Positions 27,501 through 38,462 of a DNA stretch of 64,000 bases are shown piece after piece. Position numbers and translations under genes: made by a program. The DNA comes from Stratiolaelaps scimitus (lineage: Eukaryota > Arthropoda > Arachnida > Mesostigmata > Laelapidae): positions 124,001 through 188,000 of the forward strand of contig JABWDB010000012.1 of assembly GCA_019614645.1 (NCBI GenBank), written 5' to 3'. Below the pieces are notes generated by a model. It was not told the DNA's origin. It searched no databases and saw nothing but the letters and a program-made list of their open reading frames with translations. Every line of letters begins with the position of its first letter. Position 1 is the stretch's first letter.

Positions 27501-29297
27501 CCTTTCACAATATCTCTATCAGGTGCATGTCAGTGTTATTTCTGCAGGTATACAACGGTTCAGAACGACATCGTTCGAATGGAAAGCTTTGACGGACCGC
27601 AGAATGGCCTCATGCTCGTTCTTAAAGTTGAGGACACATCGTATCTGCCATTCATTGTCGAAGCTGGCTTTCTGATTGCCATCCACGATCAGGGTGTCGA
27701 GGTTGACTTTACGAAGGACGGCGTCTTCATACAGCCTCTCACGACCACGTTCATTGGTAGGAATTCAATTGCTCATTTTCATAGACAGGTATGGTGGGAC
27801 CAGATGGAATCGAGGTCCATCCCACTAGACATGGCGACGTAGATAGTCGATATCCATTAGTGAATATCCATCCCATTTGATGGATGACACTCCCATCAAA
27901 TGGCAGAGAGGGGTAACAGAATCAACACATCCGTGTATGTGCCGCATTACAGAGAGTAATGTTCGTGTACAATCATCTATAGATCTAGCCTAATATAGCA
28001 AAGGCCATGATTATTTCAATGACAATCTAAACAGGTGTAGGCAGACGTGCGCTCCGTCGGCTACCAGAACCTTACCAGAATCCGTGCCGGGACGATTGGC
28101 CACCGTTTCTCAAGGACAAAGTCGAAAAAAGCAATAAGTATACAGCATTCGAATGTCGCGACATGTGCCATCAATATATGATCCATGAACGGCTCCGATG
28201 CACCTCGCTTAAGTATCCAATGCTGAGAGTCGAAGACAAGACCGTGAAAGATGGATATAGCGATTTACGACTAGAAAACTGTGGTCCCAGTAGACAAGCG
28301 GAAATCGAGGCGATTGAGCAGGGCATAAGGGGAAAGACCATCGACTGCCAATGCAACAATGTTTGTGACGAGACTGGATTTGATAAAACCACCTCATCTC
28401 TGTCCTGGCACCCGAAAATACAACTGGACTCTCTCAGAAAGTCCGATGAAACATCAATGGCTCAGGTATGGGGTGAATGTCATAACGATATAGCGGAATG
28501 GTTTGGCAGTAATGAATGCACTGACGGTGCTGATATGCGCTAAAAAAAAATTCTCCAACATCGTTTCCATCGCGTTCATTCAGCCATGCCTATTATAGTT
28601 ATTATTATTATTAGATAGCTGGCTGCCAAAACTTAGTTTTTTTGACAGAGAGCCAAGCATCAAAGCTGACAGATATAATCTCCCTCGGTTAATAAGTTCC
28701 ATCGTTAATGTTGAAATCTGTCGAATTGGCAATTGTGTGAAATGGCTAGTTTTCGTGATCAATTTACCACCACACCAAAAGTTTGGACATCTGTTTTGAA
28801 CAAACGACAGTTAACGTGTTTGCACCGAGGTATACAAATTCGGTAGACAATCAAGAATAGGTCCAATGCATCAGTTGTGCCTCTTAATTCTATACTGACC
28901 TGACATATGGGCACGTGATTATGATATGCCACGTTACTTGGGTGTATAATTAGAAATGAAAACAGTAAAAATAACAGCTAGGGGAGGGGGGACCTAGGAC
29001 AGCCGCGAATTCTGTCATCTAATTAAAACTCGTGCAAATTTACAGGTCTACGTGTATATGAAATCAAATCTAATCAACAACCGCACCAAGGTAGGCAAAA
29101 TGAACTCGCGCGAATTCGTTTCCGGTATCGGCAGTATCATGGGCATGTATCTTGGCTACTCGTTCCTTTTTTGTTGGAGCATCCTGGACGTTCTTGGCCG
29201 AGCAGCGATCGATGCCTATCACGCCTATCGCAAGGAGAAAGCGCTCAAACAGAGCAAAACGCTCGGGATAGGAGAGAATAAAGTGCGGCCCAGGTAG
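24582..29297 (+). CDS. DEG/ENaC family amiloride-sensitive sodium channel subunit (pickpocket-like), 534 aa, six exons
   Basis: Exons 24582-24913, 26100-26267, 26891-27103, 27548-27756, 28035-28465 and 29046-29297 join in frame (1605 bases including TAG). The protein has a short cytoplasmic N terminus, TM1 at about 39-60, then MPAVTVCNLNPY (84-95), the canonical post-TM1 box. A Cys-containing extracellular domain follows; landmarks are MYPRYGSY (232-239), the palm strand NGLMLVLKVED...YLPF, AIHDQG, and the Cys-rich CQCNNVCDETGF segment. TM2 at about 476-500 contains GYS (488-490), matching the G-x-S selectivity filter. Such subunits form trimeric plasma-membrane cation channels used in sensory neurons or epithelia. 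Length is normal for the family. Two odd points: the N-terminal His-Gly gating motif reads Pro-Gly (SSLPGLK, residues 20-26), and the usual YGNCYTF box lacks its Cys. A possible extra exon at 25727-25857 was rejected because it breaks the frame. Confidence 0.9.
25112..25180 (-). repeat. 3' fragment of the same SINE family
   Basis: About 68 bases match the tail half of the SINE at 19940 (ttccgggctgac, acatttaacgt, cggcattgcttcata) in the same orientation. The tRNA-like head is absent. It lies in the first intron of the sodium channel gene. Confidence 0.75.
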
Positions 29298-29865
29298 ATC
29301 CAAGATCCGGGTTATCTAACCAGAACCAATACCGAAAGATTCGTTACTAGACTACCAAGTTAGCTGTGAAGGTATTATGCTATAGGGAAATGCTAACAAA
29401 GAATAACGATACAGAAATGTGACGAAAGGATGGAACTAATATGCTGAAGGTAACAAATATCAACACTCAACAAGTAGGTTATTTTAGTCGGGTTTAAAGT
29501 TCATGTGGCATGAGGTCCAACAGGCAGAAACGCATTACTGCTGAAACAGAATGTTTCGTCGAACTCTCGCCGATTGTGATACTCGGCTCTCAACGGCTGA
29601 GTGGAATTCTTTGGTTGAGATCATTAATTATGACCTTCTTTGAGGTAAACACAAAGCAGGATCTACGCAACGACACACCACCAACGGCGACAACGATGCT
29701 CTGTGATCCTGCCTACCGGTGTCTCATCGGTGAAGTTGTGACCTTTCCTTGTTTTGTTTCTGTAAATATATATATATATATACACACACTCTCTCACCCA
29801 CGCATAATAACATAACAAAGAAGAGCTATCGTTATTGTCTGGGTTGTGAATTATATATATATATA

Positions 29866-31123
29866 TTAGGGTGTCCGGTTCAAACTGTCGCCTCTTTAAA
29901 TGCCAATAACTTTTGAACTAAATGAGTTAGAACAAAGATCTTTTGGTGTGAGTTAGAGGTACTCTCCAGCTTTATTGACACGCCGATTCCCGAGTTTTGA
30001 GATAGCCAAATATTTACCATTCGCATTTCCATCTATAATTTTCTTATCTATTGCTTTTTTGAGTAAGTCGACGGTTGCATTTTGAGCCCCACCTATTGCC
30101 CTTTTTAATGCATGGAAACAACCATAATGACATGAGCTTAAATCAGGAGAATATGGGGGGTTGATGCCATCGCTCGATATTGTTCCCCTCCATCCAGGCC
30201 GTTATTTCAGCAGTGCGGTGAGGTCTTGCATTGTCGTCGAGTAACCACACTTGATACTGTCGATCCCCAAGCCATTTATTCATCAATCCCTTCAAGAAGT
30301 CGAGATATCGGGGAGCATTGAGTTTTTCGTTTGCGGATAATATTTTGTAATGGCAAACGCCCTTGATATCCAGAGCGAGTATCGTCATCACCTTTCGTCC
30401 GAAACTATCTGGCACTGCCACAGACGTTGGCGCTTCACCTTGTCGGAGCCACTGTTTCGCTAGGTCTTTCTCAGGAGGTCTATGCAGGCTAACCCATGTC
30501 TCGTCTATCGACACGATGTGCTCTAAGCGACTGGTTTGTTGCGCATACGTCTTCAAATTAGATGTCGAACACTCCACACGCATTTTCAGCTGCTCAGCAC
30601 TCAGTATATCGGGAACCCATTTGGTATTAATTTTCTTCTTCTTCAGTATATTGGGGATAATTCTATAACACATCGTCCGAGGAATCCCAGTTTCAGCCGA
30701 CAAAGACTCCGTGGACTCTTCTCAAAAGCTGCCTTGATTCTGTCAACCCGCTCGTTCCTTGTCACACCTGATTGCCGGTCCCCTCATTGGTAGTCATCGG
30801 TGTCCCAATTTCCACTATTAAATCGCTTGCACCAATTTTGCACCGTTCGCAGGCATAAGGCAGACCTGCCGTACGCGTTCACTATGGATTTCAGCTGGAG
30901 GGTGTCCTTGCAGAAACAAAAACATGATGTTTTCCCGTTGATTTTTGGGGAAATTTGCACTTTTGCTGCAGTGTCCATCTTTCTGATCGTATCGAAACCA
31001 CTCAGTGTTCGAAAGGAAGACACGTTCCTGCCGCGTGACCACACCAAGAATGAACGCAGTGTATCGCGTAGTTCGAATTGTGCGCCATTCAAAAGGCACG
31101 ACAGCTTGAACCGGACGCCCTAA
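29866..31123 (-). mobile_element. mariner-type DNA transposon, both ends present, transposase broken
   Basis: Terminal inverted repeats ttagggtgtccggttcaa (left) and its complement with one mismatch (right, ending 31123) bound a 1258-base element flanked by TA on both sides; the left TA belongs to a (TA)n run. The minus strand encodes a mariner transposase: HTH region (SLSAETGIPRTMCYRI in pieces), first Asp in SIDETW, second Asp in LLDDNARPH. The gene is dead: TGA at 30784-30786, frameshifts near 30877 and 30715, an extra base in the run at 30155-30160, and the third catalytic position (35 residues after the second Asp) is His, codon 30127-30129. The element lies between the converging channel and protease genes. 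Confidence 0.95.
29955..31092 (-). pseudogene. Degenerate mariner transposase
   Basis: Starting from the likely ATG at 30978, pieces in different frames cover the N-terminal helix-turn-helix (YGRSALCLRTVQNWCKRFN; RTMCYRIIPNIL), the linker (ILSAEQLKMRVECS), the catalytic core with the first two aspartates, the YSPDLSSC block and the C terminus (ISKLGNRRVN...AGEYL). Size and order match a normal mariner transposase of about 340 residues. One stop, at least three frameshifts and loss of the third Asp make it non-functional. Confidence 0.9.
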
Positions 31124-32974
31124 TAATATATATATTTATATAGATAGACATATGATATGAGACCACACAATAGTCTAGTAACGTGTCATTATTTAACATA
31201 TTATACATCTAGTTGTGGCTGCGTAGAGAAAACGTATATAAACATTCTCACATCGAGGGGTCGACCAACAAGCGACTTCGAAGAATACTGATAATAGTTA
31301 TTCAATAAAAAACCGATTCAAATAAAAACTTTAATATAAAAAAGAACGTGGGATGGATAATGAAACACTGATTATATAGTCTCTCCATCAATTAAGTAAT
31401 TAGTGAATTAATTATTGATGTGAATTTAAGGTATCGTTAGCTATTATACGTATACATCTAAACCTAGATACCAATAGAGAACATAAGAATATGAACCAAT
31501 AGAGAACATAAGTGTTTCCGTGCAAAATAGCCCAGGTCCATTGGATTTTCATTGACTTGGATTCGTTTGTACGGAACCTCTTCATAGATAGGTAACGTTC
31601 CATAAATTCAAAATAAGGAAAGTCATGCCACGGTCATGCGCTTTGACAGTATGAGACAGTGAGCGGTGTGAGACAGTGCGACAGTGGCTACATATCCGAT
31701 TTGCGAATAATTTTTCCTATATTTATCAAAGTAGGAGTACACACATCCTGTAGTTCCGAGCTGGCGATTTCAAGAAATGCCAAATATCGACTCATTGTAT
31801 CTTTGTATGAAAGAAGATAAACGATCGCTCTAAGGCGCTTGTTAAGGTGTAACACGAATAAAACATCTAAACCTAGATACCAATAGAGAACATAAGAATA
31901 TGAAAGCTTATGTATTCTCAATTTGACACTTTCGTCGTTCGAGATTCTCTTGCATGACTGAAGGGTATTTCCCTGTTCATGAATGCAACCCTTGTGCAGT
32001 GACCCTTGTGATTTACGGATGGAGACAAATTAAGTTCGACTTTCCCTTCGGATATGTTTTGATGCGGTCCCATCCTCGTTATCCCTTTACCGGAAACGAT
32101 TGATAGAGGGAGGTATATAAAAAAAAATTAAAGAATACCACAGAACCGGCTTGAAAATCGAAACGAAGTAAAATATGAAGACTATGAACCATATATTATA
32201 GCTCCGTAGTAGTCTCCAGGGATACGTCCGCCTTGTAGAGCTCTAACACTTCTAGACAATTGTAATGTTCGGATATTATTCTACCACTGAATACAGTTTC
32301 ACTCACTACGTATTTCGACATTTTCTTCGGTTTTATTTCACCACTATATGCAACTTTGCTTTTTTAAAGTTATCTTTAAACAATAGGTATTAAAATCTTT
32401 CTTTGTACACATGTGATCTATATGTCACTTAATTGTTGTTCTACATATTCTGTACACACGTAATAGCTGCTTTATACCGCATTTCCTTTCTTAAGGGATC
32501 AAACGTCCTAATGTTGCATTTTGCCAGTGTGCCCATGGAAACCAGTCGAATAAGTTACAATACGACACAAAACACCTATCATCACCCATCCATGGCTCAT
32601 GTTTTCTCTACATTATTATTATTAATAATCTAAATACTTCAACCACAGCCTTGTTTACGGCTACACCCTGACTAGATAGGATTGAGCAGTGTCAGAATGA
32701 ACTGACACAAACGATTGCATCGAAGACATTATTCAAATGTAGTAAATTATACCTAGCTCACATTGCCACTCATTGATAAGTGGAATGTTTACCTGAAAGT
32801 TACCGGCCAAGCGACCACATGGCACATAGCGAATTACACAACACGCCACCTATATTTTCGCCGATCTCTCTGCGCTGGCCTGTTTCACATTTAACTGTAC
32901 AATCACAACAATCGGCCTTCTTTTGACAATTCCGTTATCCCTTCGACAAAATCATCGGGCTCGAATGGTGAAGC
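31124..32974. other. Intergenic between the mariner and the protease gene
   Basis: AT-rich, with the 42-base direct repeats at 31454 and 31863. The last few hundred bases are the likely 3' untranslated region of the minus-strand protease. Confidence 0.6.
31454..31904 (+). repeat. Two exact 42-base direct repeats, with a partial third unit
   Basis: 31454-31495 and 31863-31904 are identical (starting acatctaaacctagatacca). Right after the first copy the block ccaatagagaacataag is repeated in tandem (31496-31512). The 367 bases between are unique and non-coding. The spacing suggests a local duplication rather than an element. Confidence 0.8.
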
Positions 32975-34753
32975 TTATGCCGTTGAGATTGTTTCTCGTA
33001 TCCAACTGACGTAGTTCGCTACACGCGCGTAGATGCCCGGGCGTTGGCCACAGCCTTCGCCAAACGAAGTGATCCCCTGAACTGTCCACCTCTTCGTTTT
33101 GTTATTTTGTACAAGAAGGGGCCCGCCCGAATCGCCCGCGCACGAATCGATGCGGCCTCGCTTGTATCCGGCACACATCATGTTCTGGCTAACGAAGTAT
33201 TCGGAGTATACGTCACGACACTCCGACTGCGGCACTACCGGCACTTGCGCTTCCTGCAAGATCTCAGACCCATTGACAGCTTGATCTGAGAGCTTACCCC
33301 ATCCGAGGATTATGCCGCGGGCGCCAACGGACAGAGGGGCGTCAGGAAGGCAAGCTGCACTCACGAAACTATTGAAGGCAAGAGGCGTTTCCAGCTGGAG
33401 CAACGCAATATCGTTGTCCACCGTCTCAATGTCATATTCGGGATGAACGAACATCGCCGCTACGGCTACTTCTTTGCCGCGTCGACGCTTCATGTTGTGC
33501 TCACCAGCGAGTACATACAAGGAGCGACGAACACAGTGAGAGGCTGTGAGAACCCAACCCGGAGCGATTAAGGTGCCGCCACAAAATACTTCTTTGTTCT
33601 TGTTGAGCAGGGCCACTTGCCAGGGCCATTTTCCTTTCCATGTGGCCGTCCCACCGATTATGCGAAGTTTTGGATGGGGAGGCGCTTTGCCACACTCGAA
33701 GTCGGGCTGCAACATAGGATCGACGCTGGCCTCAGGAATCACGAGATCTGCACATACAAAGACGGAAGAAAACATCGTATTAGATCAAAATATCAAAACA
33801 ATCAACTTCTGCTAACTCACATGGGGGAGACATTGCTTAGATTTCACAAGAAGCTTTTCCTTCTCTCCAATAAACAGCGTCGAGTTGGGGCGAACTATGA
33901 GTGCGTTGCCTATTCGACAGTAATATGACAAGGAGCGATCGAAATTACTTTAAGTAGGGTACACGAAAATCTGTGTGGTCGGTAATGGCTAGGATAAGCT
34001 GCTATCCATGTGTATTCGGTTGAGGTTAATCCTTCGAACACTAGAAAGCGAATACATTTTCAAGGAAATGAACAGAATTATCCTTTAAAACTTACCCAGC
34101 TCAATTGCACCTGCTTGGGGCTTGGCAAGCATTTCACAGGTGGACCCTTCCGCGTAACAAAGAGCGTCTTCATGCTGTACGCTGTGTCCACAAAGGATGG
34201 GCATCACGCAGTTCCGGTAGCGTCGTGTGCGACAATTCTTTGAGCATGGCGTCCAATCGCTCCACGGGGTGTAGACGTATTTTTGAAGGTCATACAACAC
34301 TTTGAAGTCTTTGGTGTTGCCAGCTGTCCTATTCGACGAGCGTCTTTCCTCGGGAATCGTTATAGGTGCGCTGCATTTATGACCCGCGCATGGTCGAGTT
34401 TGCTTTATATCCTTGCAGCTAGGTGACGTGCCGGCTAGGCATCGACGGTGTCTCCGCTGTCGACATTTGCGCGAGCACTTCGACCATTTAGTCCACTCAC
34501 TAACCGCGCAACCACCATCACTAGTGGTGCAAGCTGAAGATGGCTGAACGGGGCTATTGCCTTTGGTACGAAGACCCGATTTCTGGATCGATCGCAGAAA
34601 GTTCGTAATACTTCGAACATTGACTTTAGTATTTACTTCATTCTGAAGCGCCTGTTGTTCAGTCTCCCGTGATCCAGTAACGTAACAGTGAAAAGCTGCT
34701 ATGCATGAGAGGAGGGTCACGATCCTACAGATACTCGCCAACATTGCCATCAT
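32975..34753 (-). CDS. Secreted trypsin-like serine protease with two thrombospondin type-1 repeats, 476 aa, two exons
   Basis: On the minus strand, exon 1 is 34753-34096 (donor GTAAGT) and exon 2 is 33747-32975 (acceptor tttgtatgtgcag); the joint is phase 1 and the total is 1431 bases with stop. Residues 1-26 form a signal peptide. TSP1 repeats occupy about 82-127 (WTKWSKC) and 161-206 (WSDWTPC); both carry the W-x-x-W signal for C-mannosylation. The protease starts at the activation site R248/I249 (LR|IIGG) and has the full triad: His290 (TASHC), Asp332 (DNDIALL) and Ser426 (GDSGGP). Asp420, six residues before Ser426, fills the trypsin S1 position, so cleavage after Arg/Lys is expected. 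Cys238 probably keeps the prodomain linked after activation. Such modular zymogens act outside the cell in coagulation, immunity or matrix processing; the role here is unknown. An in-frame GTG lies 60 bases upstream, but ATG at 34753 (or 34750) is the sound start. Confidence 0.93.
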
Positions 34754-35937
34754 GTGTGTGTGTGCGTGTAGATATTCTGATGATAAATGTACTAATAGTG
34801 ATAACAATAACACGTCACTTAATCCTTGCGAACAATCGTCGGCTTGTTCACCAAACGTAAACCATTGGTGGAAGACGGGCCCTCCTGGTAGTTAACTAGA
34901 ACGACGGGATTCAACTGTAGCTGTCATGTGTACTTCGGTCGAATATATCCTCCTCGAAGGAGAGGGCAGTGGATTTCGTCTCTAGTTGTTACCGACGCAT
35001 CGGAGCAGCGATGTGCTCTCGCGGGGGAGTGAAGTCGAAGTGACTGAAGATGCGGAACGTCGGAGATCCTGAGGCGGCGTATTTGGGCGTCTCATGAAGC
35101 TGAAGTTGAACAGGTGCTTCAGGTGCTTATAGGCGAGGAGGTGCCTGCACCTGATCCGCAGCGCGATCTACAAACAGTCATCGTCAACGGCCTGCTTGCC
35201 TGCTCAAAGTAAAAGCCACGAACAAGACGGCGATTGCCAGGGGCGGGGGATTCGTGCGGGAAGCCACCTATGTAAAAACACGTTGCGATCCCTTGAGCGT
35301 GTGATTCACTAGGGAGTGTACAGATCGAGAATTTGCCTGCCTGTTTGGTATTGTTGGACATTTGCGCGCTATAGCATGATTACAAACTATTAGAAATGGT
35401 GCGTGCTACTTGATTGTGCAAGAGTACCTTATGTACGTTTGATCGACGCATGGCCAACACATCTAACTTAATTGCACTGGTCCATTTTGATGTTTGTATT
35501 TGGAAACGTAGTATATTCAGAGAAATTCACAGGGTTATACGGGGACATTCTATCCCCCACGACATCATCTTTACGTAGCACTACATATGTGGTAGTAATA
35601 AGAGGATACTTTGTCATCTCCTTTTTTGAAACTATCTAAGGTTTGAGAATTCAGACGTTATCAAAGAGCCTGAAGAGGCCTATTGCTGTTTTAATTTCAT
35701 GCTGAAAGTTATATTTATTCACCAACTATTATGTAAGCTGAGTTTACCAGGGACCACACAGTCTTGAATCGAATTTGATAGAAGTCTGCATCCATTTCCC
35801 TGAAAAGCTCGAACTAAACTGAGGTTCTACCTCACTGCCTTCCCTTTCGAGCTTCGGAAGGTTGATGAACATAGGTTGCTGTCGTTGCTGCACTCAGCGA
35901 GATAACCGCCCACTAGCTCGTTCTTCTCTGTCTCTCT

Positions 35938-35939
<2 letters not shown>

Positions 35940-35968
<29 letters not shown>
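35940..35968. repeat. (TA)n microsatellite
   Basis: About 28 bases of TA following a (CT)n stretch (35928-35940). Confidence 0.95.
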
Positions 35969-35971
<3 letters not shown>

Positions 35972-36632
35972 ATCAGCCATAGCGTAAGCACTCGTAGTGG
36001 CTCCGTTGTCTTTAGCATGATTGTTTCGTAGAACGTGATCCTCGAGCAAATGACACGGAGGCTTAACACAGGTGGCTGCTGTCCGATCCAGAAAGACACC
36101 GAACCGAGCTCTGAAGGTGCCCATGGCTATGAAGTATTGACCCGCAGGCTGTGGAAACCAAGTGTATTCGTTAAGCGGAGCCTACCCAGAAAGAACCGAA
36201 CGATGGGTATTGATTGGCGCTGACGATTGGTCAGTGCTGCGATTCGAATTAGACTTGAGATGAGGGACCGCACCTTTTTGACTGCATCGCGTACCGCCAC
36301 GGACCGCAACTCAACCGCGATCGTGACGTTGATCAAACGGTATTTGTGGGCACTTTTGGTTATCTCAGAATACGCACGGAAGGTGTCCGAGCACGGGGGG
36401 AATTATACCGCATATACCTCACCCCCGTTGTCGCCCCGGCCTGAGCTATCATTGAGCCCCCGGCCATTCTACAGGAGCCATTCTGAGCTATCCGCGTGCT
36501 GCCTGCTGCATAATGTCAATTACGTGAGAACGGCATGCCCGAAACGGTGGGTCATGGATTACCGAGAACTAGCGCCTAGGGTATCTCGTTATTAGCATCA
36601 GCGGTTCTTCAACAGCAGCAATAGCGACTACG

Positions 36633-36680
36633 AGGACGACGACGACAACAACAACAACAACAGTGGCAGCAGCAGCGTCA
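36633..36680. repeat. GAC/AAC/AGC trinucleotide tract
   Basis: gacgacgacgacaacaacaa followed by caacagtggcagcagcagcg. Similar CAA/CAG tracts occur at about 44262-44308 and 45899-45941. Confidence 0.85.
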
Positions 36681-37617
36681 TTGGAGAAATGTCGAGAGCG
36701 GCCAAATGCGGCCAAATGATAGAGCGAGTAATGATTTAGACGGAATGCCGTCATACAACCATAAAGGGCGTACTCCGCACAGCTGGGCAGCTTACCTCTC
36801 AGTAAAAAAAAACGAATAGTAGCCCACATGCATACTTTCGCACAATTCGCTTCATGACGTTTCATTACGGCTTCTAGTATGATTGTATTCCTAAATTTCT
36901 AAAATGAATGAGGCAATCGGTTTGTGGGATGTAATGAGCTTAAGAGAATTAAATAAAATTATAATTGACGAATAATAATTGAATTAAATATAATTATAAT
37001 TATAATGACGCTGTGTAAGTATCGCCCGATATAGCAACGCAGATTTATCGGTCCCCACAGACAGCCACTATCGGGAGTTTCCTGCGCGATTTGTTATTAC
37101 TGTTGTCATTCAAAAGTCATCCTGTTGCTGTTGTTGTTGCCGTTAAGACAGCAAAAAGAGCTATACGCCACGTTTAAAAGTTCCAGTTCGGTTGTGTCGA
37201 CCCCATTAGTTGGACTCCAGCGGGAAGCGCCGCCGCGTTAAGGCATTATAAAAGTGATGCCTATCCTGAAGTCCGAGAGAGCCCCACAGCCGTTTATCGG
37301 TGTCGTCTTTCCTCGTACTGTGCGAATTAATGTCAAGCGAGAAACGAGCAACGAGTTCGAGGAGGCGGCAGTCCTATATCAGAGACTCTTGGCAGGTATC
37401 CAGGAACGCACGCAGGGAGTACCTTCCCTTTGGGATAAGTTCATTAGAATGCTCATTAGAACAATATAACGGTAAAGTAAACGAGAAGAAAAACGTGAGA
37501 AAATTCTAAGCTGAGTGTGTTCGGAGTACATGGGTTAGGATATATATATATATATATATGTACCCAAACGAGCGATTGAAATTTCCATCACCCACGGAAA
37601 TAACACCATTTTGAGTA

Positions 37618-37666
37618 TACTATTATCGTCGTCAACGTCACTTTCATGTTGACGACGATAATAGTA
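37618..37666. repeat. Perfect 19-bp hairpin with 11-base loop
   Basis: 37618-37636 (tactattatcgtcgtcaac) is the exact reverse complement of 37648-37666, with loop gtcactttcat. No gene is near. It could be a microRNA-like precursor or a chance inverted microsatellite (TCG/TAT-rich). Confidence 0.8.
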
Positions 37667-38208
37667 ATAATAACAATCATCAACTTAAAAGTTATAATTT
37701 TAGTAGTAGTATTGACAAGAAATGTTCTGAAAATCTCTTTTTATAAAACGTCATATCAAATTTTTTGACGTAGGTAAATTAATACTGTCTCATAATGAAT
37801 GCATAATTGACAAACCCAGATGAATTATGACTAAATCTAACTAAACCGAATCAAGAAAAATGTAGATGATCCTTTCTTGTAAATGTATAAGGTTATATGT
37901 GTTAAGAGATACGTAATTCGACCGGGCATCGTATATCAGCCGGATTGTTTAAGAAACAAACCAGACGTTGGACGTTGAGGATATTTCATCTTCGGAGCCA
38001 TCATCATCGTCATCGTTTTTGATAAATATTTTGCATTTGAAATTCACTTCAGTGGTAATGTAGCACTGCCATCAATTCGAGTTTTGACGTTGGCATTTAT
38101 GGGCTTCAGATTTGGTCTTTCTCCCTACAGTATTTCATTATCTACTGCAGCAAGGCTTGAAAACAAATAAATAAACCACTCTTCTATGCCGTGTGACATA
38201 TAAGAGAC

Positions 38209-38266
38209 CTTAAGCATTGTAAAATTGCAGCTCCTTCAGTAAACCAATAAACCTTTTACCTTTACT
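38209..38266 (+). repeat. Element 3' end of the TTTACC-tailed family
   Basis: cttaagcattgtaaaattgc, gctccttcagtaaaccaata and cttttacctttact match the other two copies nearly base for base. No associated coding sequence upstream was recognised. Confidence 0.65.
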
Positions 38267-38384
38267 AATACTCGGTTTATAATAGTACGGAGAAACATTA
38301 GCCCTATTTTGATATATTTGTTTTTTGACTCTGGCGTGTTGTTCACACAACTACCTTCGTATTACTTCAAATCATGTAATGTGT

Positions 38385-38462
38385 CCTACAGGATTCGAAC
38401 CGGGGACTCTAGGGTCCCAAGTCTTTGGCACTACCCATTCGCCGTCCCGCTTTACAGAAACG
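38385..38462 (-). repeat. tRNA-like sequence (SINE head or tRNA pseudogene)
   Basis: On the minus strand, ggcgaatgggtagtgcc (box A-like) is followed 34 bases later by a perfect box B, ggttcgaatcc. A gact...agtc stem could be an anticodon arm, but the acceptor ends do not pair and the T stem has mismatches, so it is not a working tRNA. It differs from the SINE at 19940. Confidence 0.5.

Noticed and set aside
34754..34813. Longer N terminus of the protease from a GTG
   Set aside because: GTG is not a normal start in animals, and ATG at 34753 directly begins a good signal peptide.
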